Below are positions 8,521-17,128 of a DNA stretch of 64,000 nt, one piece after another. The position numbers and the translations under genes are program-made. The notes beneath the pieces are model-generated. The model made no database searches. It was not told the origin of the DNA and worked only from the letters and a program-made list of their open reading frames with translations. The stretch comes from Candidatus Kapaibacterium thiocyanatum (lineage in GTDB: Bacteria > Bacteroidota > Ignavibacteria > Kapaibacteriales > Kapaibacteriaceae): positions 372,001 to 436,000 of the forward strand of contig MKVH01000024.1 in NCBI GenBank assembly GCA_001899175.1. The letters run 5' to 3'. Each line of letters starts with the position of its first letter. Position 1 is the stretch's first letter.

Positions 8521-9783
8521 TCAGAACTCTTCGGTGCGTTCCCGCTTGATCTTCGCGCCGAGCGAATTCAGCTTCTTCTCGACGGATTCGTAGCCGCGGT
8601 CGAGATGGTAGACGCGCAGGATTTCCGAACGTCCTTCGGCGATGAGCGCTGCCATCACGAGGCTGACGCTTGCGCGCAGGTCACTCGACATCACCGCTGC
8701 ACCCGTGAGAGGACGACCACCCTTGATGATGGCCGTGTTCTCGACGACTTCGACGTCGGCACCGAGACGATGGAGTTCGGGAACGTAGCCGAAGCGCGTG
8801 GGATAGATGTTGTCCGTGATGCGCGCCGCACCCTTGGCGCGCAGCATGAAGGCCGCCCACTGTGCCTGCGTGTCGGTCGGGAAACCCGGATACGGTGCCG
8901 TCGTGATGTCGACCGGATTGGGGTCGTCGTTCATCGTGATGCGTACCGTCTCACCGGTGATGTCCAGTTCGCAGCCGGCATCCTCGAGTTTCTGGATGAC
9001 GGACGTGAGGTGATAGGGGTTGACGTTGTCGAGGATGACGTCGCCCTTCGTCATCGCGGCGGCGATGAGGAACGTGGCGGCTTCGATGCGGTCGGGAATC
9101 GTCTCTTCGTTGACGGCATGGAGGTCGTCCACGCCTTCGATCTCGAGCGTCGTCGTGCCGATACCGTCGATCTTCGCGCCCATCTTCACCAGCATGCGTG
9201 CGAGGGACGTCACTTCGGGTTCGACGGCCGCATTGGTCAGCGTGGTGTGCCCCTTGGCCAGCACGGCTGCGGTGAGGATGTTGACCGTGGCTCCGACGCT
9301 GGAGATGTCGAAGTGGAAACGCGCTCCCTCGAGTCGGGGGCTCTTCGCGATGATGTAACCACCTTCGAGGCTGATCTCCGCGCCGAGTTTCTCCAGACCC
9401 TTGAGGTGGAGGTCGACGGGGCGGGGACCGAAGTTGCAGCCACCCGGCATGGACACGCGCGCCTCGCCGTAGCGTGCCACGAGCGGCCCGAGTACGTAGA
9501 TCGACGCCCGCATCTTCTTCACGTGATCGTACGGAGCTTCATGACTCGTGATGTTGGTCGAGTCGAGCAGGAGCGTGTTGTTGTTCAGTTCCGCATGGAC
9601 ACCCATCGAGCCGAGCAGGCGGCTCATCGTCCATACGTCACGATTGTTCGGCGTATTTCCCAGATGGTAGACGCCCGGAGCCAGCAGGCAGGTAGGCAGC
9701 AGAGCCAGGGAAGCGTTCTTCGCTCCCGAAATCGACACGCGGCCCTGAAGCCGCACGGGGCCTTCGACGATGAATTTGTCCAT
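8521..9783 (-). CDS. murA: UDP-N-acetylglucosamine 1-carboxyvinyltransferase MurA
   Basis: A 420-residue cytoplasmic enzyme that adds enolpyruvate from PEP to UDP-GlcNAc, the first committed step of peptidoglycan synthesis. The substrate-binding K22-N23 pair is in SISGAKNAS, and the mobile loop reads MPGGCNFGPRPVDLH with the catalytic, fosfomycin-reactive Cys at residue 116. Other family blocks are VGATVNILTAAVLA and FPTDTQAQ. The frame stays open ten codons further upstream, but the ATG before DKFIVEGP matches the usual MurA N-terminus and is chosen. The EnvC-like gene follows on the same strand, making a cell-wall unit. Confidence 0.96.
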   Translation of the reverse strand: MDKFIVEGPVRLQGRVSISGAKNASLALLPTCLLAPGVYHLGNTPNNRDVWTMSRLLGSMGVHAELNNNTLLLDSTNITSHEAPYDHVKKMRASIYVLGPLVARYGEARVSMPGGCNFGPRPVDLHLKGLEKLGAEISLEGGYIIAKSPRLEGARFHFDISSVGATVNILTAAVLAKGHTTLTNAAVEPEVTSLARMLVKMGAKIDGIGTTTLEIEGVDDLHAVNEETIPDRIEAATFLIAAAMTKGDVILDNVNPYHLTSVIQKLEDAGCELDITGETVRITMNDDPNPVDITTAPYPGFPTDTQAQWAAFMLRAKGAARITDNIYPTRFGYVPELHRLGADVEVVENTAIIKGGRPLTGAAVMSSDLRASVSLVMAALIAEGRSEILRVYHLDRGYESVEKKLNSLGAKIKRERTEEF

Positions 9784-9856
9784 GGATGATCGGCAACCGA
9801 AAAGTGTGGGCATCGGCGCGTGACGGATATGCCGCTTCGGCGCCGGACGAATGCTG

Positions 9857-9864
9857 CAAAGATA
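9857..9864 (-). promoter_or_regulatory. Candidate -7 element (TAnnTTTG type) upstream of murA
   Basis: On the minus strand these bases read TATCTTTG, an exact match to the Bacteroidota -7 consensus TAnnTTTG, 74 bases upstream of the murA start. No clear TTTG -33 box lies at the expected 19-21 base distance, so support is partial. It lies in the 310-base gene-free interval 9784-10093, which otherwise holds the TPP riboswitch of the divergent receptor gene. Confidence 0.3.
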
Positions 9865-9932
9865 GTGAGCGATGGAACGAACGGCAGGTATCCTTCATTG
9901 TCGTTAGACGTTTTTTGCCGAAGTTCGTGCGC

Positions 9933-10017
9933 TCCGTTAGAGGTGCTGCCCGAAGTACGGGCGGCTGAGATCATACTCTGGTACCTGATCCGGATAATGC
10001 CGGCGAAGGGAAACGGA
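9933..10017 (+). ncRNA. TPP (thiamine pyrophosphate) riboswitch, THI element
   Basis: The conserved core is plain: GAGGTGCTGCCCG, then GGCTGAGATCATAC, ACCTGATCCGGATAATGCC and GGCGAAGGGAAA, in the order of the THI element. The closing P1 helix is TCCGTT (9933-9938) with AACGGA (10012-10017). The P3 region is a short variable stem (GCCCGAAGTACGGGC). It precedes the TonB-dependent receptor start by about 77 bases. A second copy of AACGGA (10052-10057) lies beside CCGTT (10045-10049), which could also pair with 10012-10017 and so compete with P1, a possible expression platform. A small hairpin (ATCCTT/AAGGAT, 10018-10034) lies between. There is no T-run, so translational control is more likely than termination. 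Confidence 0.93.
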
Positions 10018-10093
10018 ATCCTTCCTTCAAGGATATCCTGCCTACCGTTCTAACGGACGTTCTCTTGTGTCACACACACTCAGGGACCGTCCC

Positions 10094-12484
10094 ATGTCTC
10101 CACGTCTTGCCCTTGCCGCCACGGTGCTGGCGGCCTGTTTCACTCCATCCATTGCGGCCGCTGCCGAAGCCGATTCAGTCCGCAGTCAACGCGATACGAT
10201 CCGTATCTATTCGGTGCCGAGCATGACCGTCACCACGCTCCGTGCGCGAGAACGGCAGACGCCCGTCGTCTTCAGCGAGATCACCCGGGCGGACCTCGAT
10301 CTCTCCCATACGGTGAACGATCTGCCGAAGCTGCTGGCCGACATGCCGTCGACGATGTTCTATTCCGAGAACGGCAACGCCGTAGGCTACAGTAATCTGT
10401 CCATCCGGGGCTTCGATCAGCGCCGCATCGCCGTTCTGGTGAATGGTATTCCGCAGAACGATCCCGAAGACCACAACGTCTACTGGATCAACTTTCCCGA
10501 TCTCGCGAGCAACGTCGAGAACATCCAGGTCCAGCGCGGTGCCGGGATGGTCAACTACGGAGCCGCCGCCATCGGCGGCAGCGTGAACCTCACCACGTCG
10601 AACTTCGCGAGCCAGCGCCAGGTCAAGATCACGACCGGTGTGGGCTGGCAGGAAGGCCTGCCGTCGGCACAGAATACCGTCGATCCCTTCACGCGCAGTG
10701 TCCAGCCGGCCCTTGCGAAGTATTCGCTGGAAGTATCGTCGGGAATGATCGACCGCTATGCCGTCTACGGCCGTATCTCGCGCATCAACTCGCAAGGCTA
10801 TCGTGACCAGTCGTTCTCCGAACTCACCAGCTGGTTCTTCAGCGCGGCCCGTTTCGACGATCATGTGACGACGCAGATCAACGTCTTCGGCGGGCCTGTC
10901 GCGGATGGCCTGGCCTATACGGGACTTCCGAAGGAATGGGCGCTCGATCCAATCCTGCGTCGCCGGAATCTCAGCGACTTCGGCTACGAAGCCGACGGCC
11001 GCACGTTGTCCTATACGGCCACGCGCCGGCCACAGGAAGTGGAGAACTTCTCGCAGCCCCACTATGAATTGCTGAACGACTGGGATATCGCCGAGGGCCT
11101 CACCTTCAAGTCGTCGCTGTTCTACTACTCCGGTGAAGGCTTCTTCGACTACGATGCTTCCTGGGCCTCGGCCAGCTCCTTCGGTATCGACCCGACGAAG
11201 GCTCCCGGCTTCGCCAACGCCATCGTACGGGCCAACGTCGACAATCGTCATGGGGGCTGGATCCCGCGTATCGTGTGGGACAATGCCTACGGCCAGTTGA
11301 CCGCCGGTGCCGAGTTCCGCATCCATCGCAGCGATCACTGGGGCAAGATCCGCTATGCAGAAGGTCTCCCCGAAGGCTACGATCCGGATGCCAAGTTCTA
11401 TTCGTACAATGGCGCCCGCGACGTGATCTCCGGCTTCGCACGTCAGGTATGGGCCGTGGCCGACGACTTCACGGTGAACACCGAACTCCAGGTGGTATCG
11501 CATCGATACAATCTCTCCAATGAACGTCGTAACGGCGAATTCACGCAGTATGACGGCGTCGACGGAGTCGTGGGCAACGGCGGCGACCTCTTCAACGTCC
11601 ATTACCTCTTCGCCAATCCGCGCATCGGCGCCAACTGGAACATCAACGAAGAACAGAATGCCTTCGTCGCAGTGGCCTATACGTCACGCGAGCCTCGCCG
11701 CAACAACCTCTATGCGGCATCCGATTCGTGGTACGGTCCTACGCCCCGCTTCGCCGTCGATACGACGGGCGGCGTCACACGCTACGATTTCAGCAAGCCC
11801 CTCGTCAAGCCCGAGCACATGCTCGATATCGAAGCGCAGTGGGCGATCGCCGTCGGACGCTTCAAGGGCAGCGTGACCGGATACTACATGAACTTCACCG
11901 ACGAGCTCGTGAAGAACGGCCAGCGTGACATCTTCGGTCTGCCCATCGAAGGCAACGCCCCGCGCACCGTGCACATGGGCCTGGAGTTCCAGGCCTCGGC
12001 CATGGTGCTGTCGTCCGCCTCCGCGGGTGCACTGCAGGTATGGGGTAATCTTTCGATCAGCCGGAACAGGATCGTGGACTTCACCTTCGTCACGGACGCT
12101 TCGACGATGTCGCTGAAGGACAATCCGATCGCCGGTTTTCCGGATCTGCTCGCCAATGTCGGGCTCACGTATTCCGTCGGCGATCTCCGTGCGATCGCCA
12201 CGTTGAAGCATATGGGCAGGATGTATACCGATAACTTCGGTGATCGTAACCGTTCGGAAGAATACCGGACGATGGTGCTGAATGCCACCGGTTATGACGA
12301 TAACCTGATCGATGCCGCGACGGTCGTGAACCTCAACGCATCGTATGCGATACTGAAGTCCGTACGGCTGAATATTCAGGTCAACAACCTCTTCGATCAT
12401 CGCTACATCGCCGGCGGAAACGGCAAGGAATTCTTCCCGGCGGCACAACGAAATATCTTCGTCGGTGCGGAGCTTGTCCTCTAG
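10094..12484 (+). CDS. TonB-dependent outer-membrane receptor, probably for thiamine or a thiamine precursor
   Basis: A 796-residue receptor: signal peptide (MSPRLALAATVLAACF... to about SIAAAAE), a plug domain at about 45-165 (VFSEITRADL near its start, SNLSIRGFDQRRIAVLVNGIPQNDP, then VENIQVQRGAG and NYGAAAIGGSVN), and a large beta-barrel ending with NLFDHRYIAGG and a C-terminal AELVL. A GTG at 10067 is in frame, but the ATG at 10094 begins a normal signal peptide and has AGGGA eight bases upstream. The TPP riboswitch directly upstream implies repression when thiamine is plentiful, which argues for uptake of thiamine or a derivative. Riboswitch-controlled outer-membrane receptors of this kind are known from Bacteroidota. 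No inner-membrane partner is adjacent. Confidence 0.9.
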   Translation: MSPRLALAATVLAACFTPSIAAAAEADSVRSQRDTIRIYSVPSMTVTTLRARERQTPVVFSEITRADLDLSHTVNDLPKLLADMPSTMFYSENGNAVGYSNLSIRGFDQRRIAVLVNGIPQNDPEDHNVYWINFPDLASNVENIQVQRGAGMVNYGAAAIGGSVNLTTSNFASQRQVKITTGVGWQEGLPSAQNTVDPFTRSVQPALAKYSLEVSSGMIDRYAVYGRISRINSQGYRDQSFSELTSWFFSAARFDDHVTTQINVFGGPVADGLAYTGLPKEWALDPILRRRNLSDFGYEADGRTLSYTATRRPQEVENFSQPHYELLNDWDIAEGLTFKSSLFYYSGEGFFDYDASWASASSFGIDPTKAPGFANAIVRANVDNRHGGWIPRIVWDNAYGQLTAGAEFRIHRSDHWGKIRYAEGLPEGYDPDAKFYSYNGARDVISGFARQVWAVADDFTVNTELQVVSHRYNLSNERRNGEFTQYDGVDGVVGNGGDLFNVHYLFANPRIGANWNINEEQNAFVAVAYTSREPRRNNLYAASDSWYGPTPRFAVDTTGGVTRYDFSKPLVKPEHMLDIEAQWAIAVGRFKGSVTGYYMNFTDELVKNGQRDIFGLPIEGNAPRTVHMGLEFQASAMVLSSASAGALQVWGNLSISRNRIVDFTFVTDASTMSLKDNPIAGFPDLLANVGLTYSVGDLRAIATLKHMGRMYTDNFGDRNRSEEYRTMVLNATGYDDNLIDAATVVNLNASYAILKSVRLNIQVNNLFDHRYIAGGNGKEFFPAAQRNIFVGAELVL

Positions 12485-12501
12485 GCGTATATTCGCGCCC
12501 T

Positions 12502-13002
12502 ATGAAGAGACACTCCATTCCCGTGACGGCACAATGTGCCTACGAAGGTCCCAACGGTCGTTGCAAGCGTATGACGACGATTACCCATCCGTACTGCGGC
12601 AAGCATACGCAGGACGTATACGGACTGAAGGTCGCGAAGAGCAATATCCCGGGCGCAGGTCTGGGATTGTTCGCCCTGCGTCCCTTCGCTCTGGGAGAAC
12701 ATATCGTCGAATATTACGGCGAGAAGATGACGCAGAAGGAGTATAACCTCAAATACGACGACGACGCGCTCGGAGCCTACGGCATCGAGCTCAACAGCAG
12801 GTACGTCCTCGACGCTGCGAAGACGTCATGTGGTATCGCACGCTATGCGTGCGACTATCATGGCTCGCGCCGCAAGCCCAATGCGGAATACGTTTCCGAC
12901 AAGGGGCGCATCTGGGTCGTCGCCGTCCGTCCGATCAAGGCCGGAGACGAGATCCTGACGGACTACGGAGATGAAATGCACAGGGCTCTAGGATTGAAGT
13001 AA
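12502..13002 (+). CDS. SET-domain protein (putative lysine methyltransferase)
   Basis: A 166-residue protein, essentially a bare SET domain behind a short Cys/His-containing leader (CAYEGPNGRCKR, then HPYCGKHT). SET motifs occur in order: AGLGLFALRPFALGEHIVEYYGE near residue 55, an ACDYHGSRRKPNAEYV block where eukaryotic enzymes have NHSCxPN, and GDEILTDYGDE near the end with the catalytic-type Tyr. In eukaryotes and some bacteria SET enzymes methylate lysines using S-adenosylmethionine, and the bacterial targets are mostly unknown. It begins 17 bases after the receptor stop and its last 15 bases overlap the opposing GNAT gene. Confidence 0.82.
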   Translation: MKRHSIPVTAQCAYEGPNGRCKRMTTITHPYCGKHTQDVYGLKVAKSNIPGAGLGLFALRPFALGEHIVEYYGEKMTQKEYNLKYDDDALGAYGIELNSRYVLDAAKTSCGIARYACDYHGSRRKPNAEYVSDKGRIWVVAVRPIKAGDEILTDYGDEMHRALGLK

Positions 13003-13569
13003 TGCCGCGAGGATCGGTCCGGGGCGTACTTCGCCCGATCTGAAGTGGAGAGCCTGACGACGAAGGTCGTTGAAGAAATAGGACAGGACAACCATGGTGC
13101 CGTGACGATCCGACAGCTCCATGCCGGTGATGTGAAAGCCGGCCTTGAGTTTCGGAACGATCACGGCATTGTTTGTCGCGGCATGCCGGCTGTAGGCGAC
13201 CTGGAAGCCGTGTTCACCCAGGTTGCGCAGCACATGAGGTAGCAGGGCGGAGTAGAGACCTTTTCCCCGGTGCTCCCGCTCGATGGCCGTGTTGCACATG
13301 TAGAACCGCTCGGCATTCTCCTGGAATCCGTAGGTCCAGCCGATGAATCGGCGGCCATGGCGAATGGCCCATCGTATCGAATACATCGCAGGCATGTCCT
13401 GCGCCAGCTCGCGTTTCCGCTGACGCTCCTGCGCACTGAGCGCCGCTTCCGCATCGAATTCGAGGCTATGAGGAAACATCTCGGCACGGCGTTCGCGGAA
13501 CAGTGCTCCGAACGTGGCCGGATCGACATCGACCAGCGTATATCCCGGCAGCAGACGGATCGTTTTCAT
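12988..13569 (-). CDS. GNAT-family N-acetyltransferase
   Basis: A 193-residue protein with the acetyl-CoA-binding motif A of GNAT enzymes, EREHRGKGLYSALL, near residues 117-130 (the R/Q-x-x-G-x-G/A pattern), preceded by the strand RRFIGWTYGF and followed by FQVAYSRHAATNNAVIVPKLKAGFHI, the usual motif B region. The acceptor substrate is unknown. It shares a strand and a two-base gap with the upstream pbpC gene, so it is likely translated from the same message. Confidence 0.82.
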   Translation of the reverse strand: MKTIRLLPGYTLVDVDPATFGALFRERRAEMFPHSLEFDAEAALSAQERQRKRELAQDMPAMYSIRWAIRHGRRFIGWTYGFQENAERFYMCNTAIEREHRGKGLYSALLPHVLRNLGEHGFQVAYSRHAATNNAVIVPKLKAGFHITGMELSDRHGTMVVLSYFFNDLRRQALHFRSGEVRPGPILAALLQS

Positions 13570-13571
13570 GG

Positions 13572-15890
13572 TTACCAGTACCGTACGGTGAATGCGACCT
13601 TCGTCGAACGTCCCTTGTTGTCGAGACAGCTCACCTCGTGACGTCCCTTGCCCGGTTCGATGAAGACGACGCCCGACGAAGGAGCGGAGGTGAGGAAGAC
13701 ATCGTCAAGATACCAATAGACCGTCTCGACGTCGTTCATCGTTGCGCAACGCAATTGTAGCCTGGACTCGCCGTCGGTCTCGAGGATGTATTCCTTCCCG
13801 GGTAACGGGCTCACGATGCCGATGGTTCCATCGGTGAACATCCGTGTGCACGATGGATTGTGCGGAGGAGGGATGCGTACGGGAATGTTCTCACCGCGAT
13901 AGAAGGCGAGGAGGGGAGGGGGTAGATCGGGATAGATGACGCGCCGATAGCCCGTCGGGGGGAGACACGAGGTGCAGTAACTCATGCGGCCGTCCGCGCT
14001 GATCGCCATCTCCCTGAGATGTTCGCACCGCTTGCCGCTGGAGACGCCGGGATGGTAGACGTCGATGATGCGGTCCTGACAGGAATCCGCCGGCAGAAGG
14101 CCCGTTACGCTGCAGACAAGGCGCTCGTCGAGTTCCTGCGGCATGGCCGTCCACCGGTCATCCTGCGAACGGTCGATGGTGTTGACGATGTCGAAGAGCA
14201 ATGGCGTGGCGCTCGTCGATCCCGTGAGGTCCTGGACACCGTTGCCGCTGAAGTTGCCCACCCATACGCCGATCGTGTAGCGTCTGTTGTAGCCGATGCT
14301 CCACGCATCCCTGCGTCCGTACGAGGTGCCGGTCTTCCATGCGATCTTCGGTATGCGCGCTCCGGCCTCCACGCCGTTCGGAAGATCGGGCCGCGTGAGC
14401 TGCGTGAGGCTTTCGGTGACGATCCATGCGGCGCCCGGACTGAGCAGGCGTACGGTGTCGGACGATCGTGGGGTGCCGTGGATCCATCGCAGGGGACGTA
14501 TCTCGCCTTCATGGGCGAGGCCCGCGTAGAGGCGGACGAGTTCGTCCAGACGCGTGCCGCATCCACCGAGGATGACGGACAGACCGAGGTCCTTCCTCTT
14601 CCGTCCGATCGACGTGCATCCTGCACGCGCCAGGGCATCGACGAAGGCCGCGACGCCCACCTGATGGAGCGTCGTCACGGCCGGTACGTTCAGCGAACGT
14701 GCCAGAGCCTGCTCCATCGATACGGCACCGTTGAAGTGGCGGTCGTAGTTCTCCGGTGCGTAGCCGTCATAGTTCACCGGGACGTCGGAAAGCATCGTCT
14801 TCGGTGTGAGCAGGCCGCGGTCGAAGGCCATGCCGTAGACGAAGGGCTTCAGCGTGGAACCCGGTGACCGTACGGCCCGTACTCCGTCTACCTGCCCCGA
14901 GTGCTCGACGTCGGTGGGGTCGGCGGAGCCGACGTAGGCCACGACATCCATCGTCCTGTTGTCCACGACGACGACGGACGCATTGTAGATGCCGTAGGGG
15001 CGCAGGCGCTGGATATGATTGTAGGCCAGCGTTTCCACCTGGTCCTGCATCTCCGCGCGGATGGTGGAACGGATCGTCACGGCATTGGGGTCGGCCTGAC
15101 GGAGCCGCACGGCGAGATGCCATGCCTTGCGAGGCGTCTCGATACGGCGTACGACGAGCGGCTCGCGGACGGCGTCGTCGTAGTCGTCCTGGCCTATCTC
15201 ACCGTCGTCGTACATCAGGCGCAGCCAGCGGTCTCGCTCGTTCTGGAGGGCCCCGTTCGCAGCGCCGAGACGTAACGAGGTCGGACGGTTGGGAATGATG
15301 GCCAGCGTCGTGATCTCACCAAGGCTGAGGCGCTTCGGCATCTTGTCGAAGAAGAGCACGGATGCTGCCTTCACGCCCTCTATATTGCCGCCGTAGGGAA
15401 CCAGGTTGAGGTAGAGCCGCAGGATCTCGTCCTTCGAATGATGCAGTTCGAGCTGGAATGAATGGACGATTTCGAGGACCTTGTTGTACCAGGTTCGAGG
15501 TTTGGGATTGAGAAGGCGCGCGACCTGCATCGTGATCGTCGATGCACCCGACGTTCTTTTCCCCGTCGTAACATTATTCCATGCTGCACGTAGGAGGGCC
15601 CCGGGATTGACGCCGGGATGCCAGCGGAACCACTTGTCCTCCTTGTAGATGATGGTCATGCGCAGGTCTTCGGAAATGTCGTCGAGTTCGGTGGGAAGCC
15701 GCCATTTGTCGTCGGAACTCAAGAATATCGTCAGAACTCGTCCGTCAACGTCGGTCACTGCACGCGCATAGGGGATGTCGGTCCTGAACGGAACGATCAG
15801 GTCCCAGCACAGGAACAGGAGCAGTGGTGAAAGGACCAGGAGCGTCCGGCGGCCCCATCGGGAATTGATGACGGATCGTAAAGCATTCAC
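13572..15890 (-). CDS. pbpC: Penicillin-binding protein 1C (bifunctional glycosyltransferase/transpeptidase)
   Basis: A 772-residue class A penicillin-binding protein (E. coli PBP1C has 770). One N-terminal membrane helix (about residues 13-30) precedes a GT51 domain with EDKWFRWHPGVNP and the GASTITMQVARLL block. The transpeptidase has all three active-site motifs: SxxK in SPGSTLKPF, SLN in ARSLNVPA and KTGTS. A C-terminal BiPBP_C domain of about 100 residues completes the PBP1C layout. The frame continues upstream, but a GTG at 15890 gives N-terminus MNALRSVINSRWGRR and the right length, with AGGA ten bases before it. It polymerises and crosslinks peptidoglycan in the periplasm. It is divergent from the hydroxylase gene, 51 bases away. 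Confidence 0.95.
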   Translation of the reverse strand: MNALRSVINSRWGRRTLLVLSPLLLFLCWDLIVPFRTDIPYARAVTDVDGRVLTIFLSSDDKWRLPTELDDISEDLRMTIIYKEDKWFRWHPGVNPGALLRAAWNNVTTGKRTSGASTITMQVARLLNPKPRTWYNKVLEIVHSFQLELHHSKDEILRLYLNLVPYGGNIEGVKAASVLFFDKMPKRLSLGEITTLAIIPNRPTSLRLGAANGALQNERDRWLRLMYDDGEIGQDDYDDAVREPLVVRRIETPRKAWHLAVRLRQADPNAVTIRSTIRAEMQDQVETLAYNHIQRLRPYGIYNASVVVVDNRTMDVVAYVGSADPTDVEHSGQVDGVRAVRSPGSTLKPFVYGMAFDRGLLTPKTMLSDVPVNYDGYAPENYDRHFNGAVSMEQALARSLNVPAVTTLHQVGVAAFVDALARAGCTSIGRKRKDLGLSVILGGCGTRLDELVRLYAGLAHEGEIRPLRWIHGTPRSSDTVRLLSPGAAWIVTESLTQLTRPDLPNGVEAGARIPKIAWKTGTSYGRRDAWSIGYNRRYTIGVWVGNFSGNGVQDLTGSTSATPLLFDIVNTIDRSQDDRWTAMPQELDERLVCSVTGLLPADSCQDRIIDVYHPGVSSGKRCEHLREMAISADGRMSYCTSCLPPTGYRRVIYPDLPPPLLAFYRGENIPVRIPPPHNPSCTRMFTDGTIGIVSPLPGKEYILETDGESRLQLRCATMNDVETVYWYLDDVFLTSAPSSGVVFIEPGKGRHEVSCLDNKGRSTKVAFTVRYW

Positions 15891-15905
15891 GACACGAAAA
15901 TCCTG

Positions 15906-15913
15906 TATTTTTG
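15906..15913 (+). promoter_or_regulatory. Candidate -7 element for the fatty-acid hydroxylase gene
   Basis: TATTTTTG matches the Bacteroidota -7 consensus TAnnTTTG exactly and lies 28 bases before the ATG at 15942 in the 51-base interval between the divergent pbpC and hydroxylase genes. A TTTG -33 box is not evident at the normal distance, which would fall inside pbpC. Confidence 0.35.
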
Positions 15914-15941
15914 ATCCAATACCACTATTCGATACGGAATC

Positions 15942-16589
15942 ATGGGAGCGAAATTCGTTTCCAATAAGGATGAGACGGTGAGGCTGTTCAAGAACCCCGT
16001 TCTTGAATACTTCTCCCACATCCATTGGTGGCTGCCAGCGGTTGTCTATGTACCGGTGCTCACCGCTGCCGCCGTTCTCAGCATCATGGCAACGTCCATT
16101 CTGGCGACCATAGGTGTCTTTCTCGGCGGTATCCTGTTATGGACCCTGACGGAATACGTCATCCACCGGTTCGCCTTCCACATCCATCCGACGTCCGACC
16201 TCGGCAAGAAGCTGCACTTCCTCGTCCACGGCGTGCACCACGACTATCCGCGCGACTCCACGCGCCTCGTGATGCCGTTGCTTGTCAGCGTGCCGTTGGC
16301 GATATTGTTCTTCGTCCTGTTCAGGACGGTGGCAGCTCCCTATCATATGGGGCTGTTCAGCGGGTTCCTGTTCGGCTACGTGGCGTACGACACGATCCAC
16401 TACGCCACGCATCACTGGAACATGAACAACAAGGCGGGACGATTCCTCAAGGAATATCACATGAAGCACCACTATGTCGATGAACAGACGGCATACGGTG
16501 TGAGCAATCCGTTGTGGGACTACGTGTTCAACACGGTACCGGAATGGGCGCGTCAGCGTGCGCGTCGGCAGAAGAAGATCACTACGTAA
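15942..16589 (+). CDS. Fatty acid hydroxylase superfamily membrane protein (FA2H-like)
   Basis: A 215-residue membrane protein with about four hydrophobic segments and the eight-histidine diiron pattern of the sterol desaturase/fatty acid hydroxylase superfamily: HRFAFH near 68-73, HGVHHDYP near 95-102, HYATHH near 148-153 and HMKHHY near 172-177. Spacing and the DYP after the second cluster resemble fatty acid 2-hydroxylases. Such enzymes use O2 to hydroxylate acyl chains of sphingolipids or other lipids in the membrane. 2-hydroxylated acyl chains in the envelope lipids of this organism would be the expected product, which is inference. The next gene, nuoC, starts 17 bases downstream. Confidence 0.85.
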   Translation: MGAKFVSNKDETVRLFKNPVLEYFSHIHWWLPAVVYVPVLTAAAVLSIMATSILATIGVFLGGILLWTLTEYVIHRFAFHIHPTSDLGKKLHFLVHGVHHDYPRDSTRLVMPLLVSVPLAILFFVLFRTVAAPYHMGLFSGFLFGYVAYDTIHYATHHWNMNNKAGRFLKEYHMKHHYVDEQTAYGVSNPLWDYVFNTVPEWARQRARRQKKITT

Positions 16590-16606
16590 ACGAAGGACGA
16601 CTATCC

Positions 16607-17128
16607 ATGGCCCTCAATAACGACGCCATCCTGACCGTAGCCCGCAACGTGGCGGCCGGTGTACAATCCGTGGAGCATCACGGTGACTTCACCCTCATCG
16701 TACGGAACGAGGAACTGATCGACGTGCTGTCGGAACTCAAGGAAAATCCGGCCATGCGCTTCGATCAGCTCATCGACGTCACGGCCATCGACTGGGCGCG
16801 TCCGACGGATCGTTTCGAAGTCGTCTACTTCCTCTATTCGATTCCCAACAAGACGCATTTGCGCGTGAAAACCGCCGTTCAGGAACGTCATCCCCATGTT
16901 CCGTCGACGGTCGAACTCTGGGAAAGCGCCAACTGGTACGAGCGCGAAGCCTACGACATGTACGGTATCATCTTCGACGGACATCCCGACCTGCGCCGCT
17001 TCTACATGCCCGAGGACTTCATGGACGAGCAGGGTGAACCTCTCTATCCGCTGCGCAAGGATTTCCCGCTGATGGGCCTTCCCGGCTCGCTGCCGCTGCC
17101 GGAAAAGCCCGAAGCCAGGAACAATTAA
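16607..17128 (+). CDS. nuoC: NADH-quinone oxidoreductase subunit C (30 kDa subunit)
   Basis: A 173-residue protein with the complex I 30-kDa signature: FDQLIDVTAIDW, FEVVYFLYSIPNKTHLRVK, the block SANWYEREAYDMYGIIFDGHPDLRRFYMPEDF and the closing YPLRKDFPL. The start is the ATG at 16607 with GAAGGA upstream. NuoC sits in the peripheral arm of complex I in contact with NuoD and the N2 cluster subunit. No other nuo gene lies within the window, which is unusual because nuoC normally sits inside a nuo operon. Its last four bases overlap the end of the opposing STAS gene. Confidence 0.95.
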   Translation: MALNNDAILTVARNVAAGVQSVEHHGDFTLIVRNEELIDVLSELKENPAMRFDQLIDVTAIDWARPTDRFEVVYFLYSIPNKTHLRVKTAVQERHPHVPSTVELWESANWYEREAYDMYGIIFDGHPDLRRFYMPEDFMDEQGEPLYPLRKDFPLMGLPGSLPLPEKPEARNN

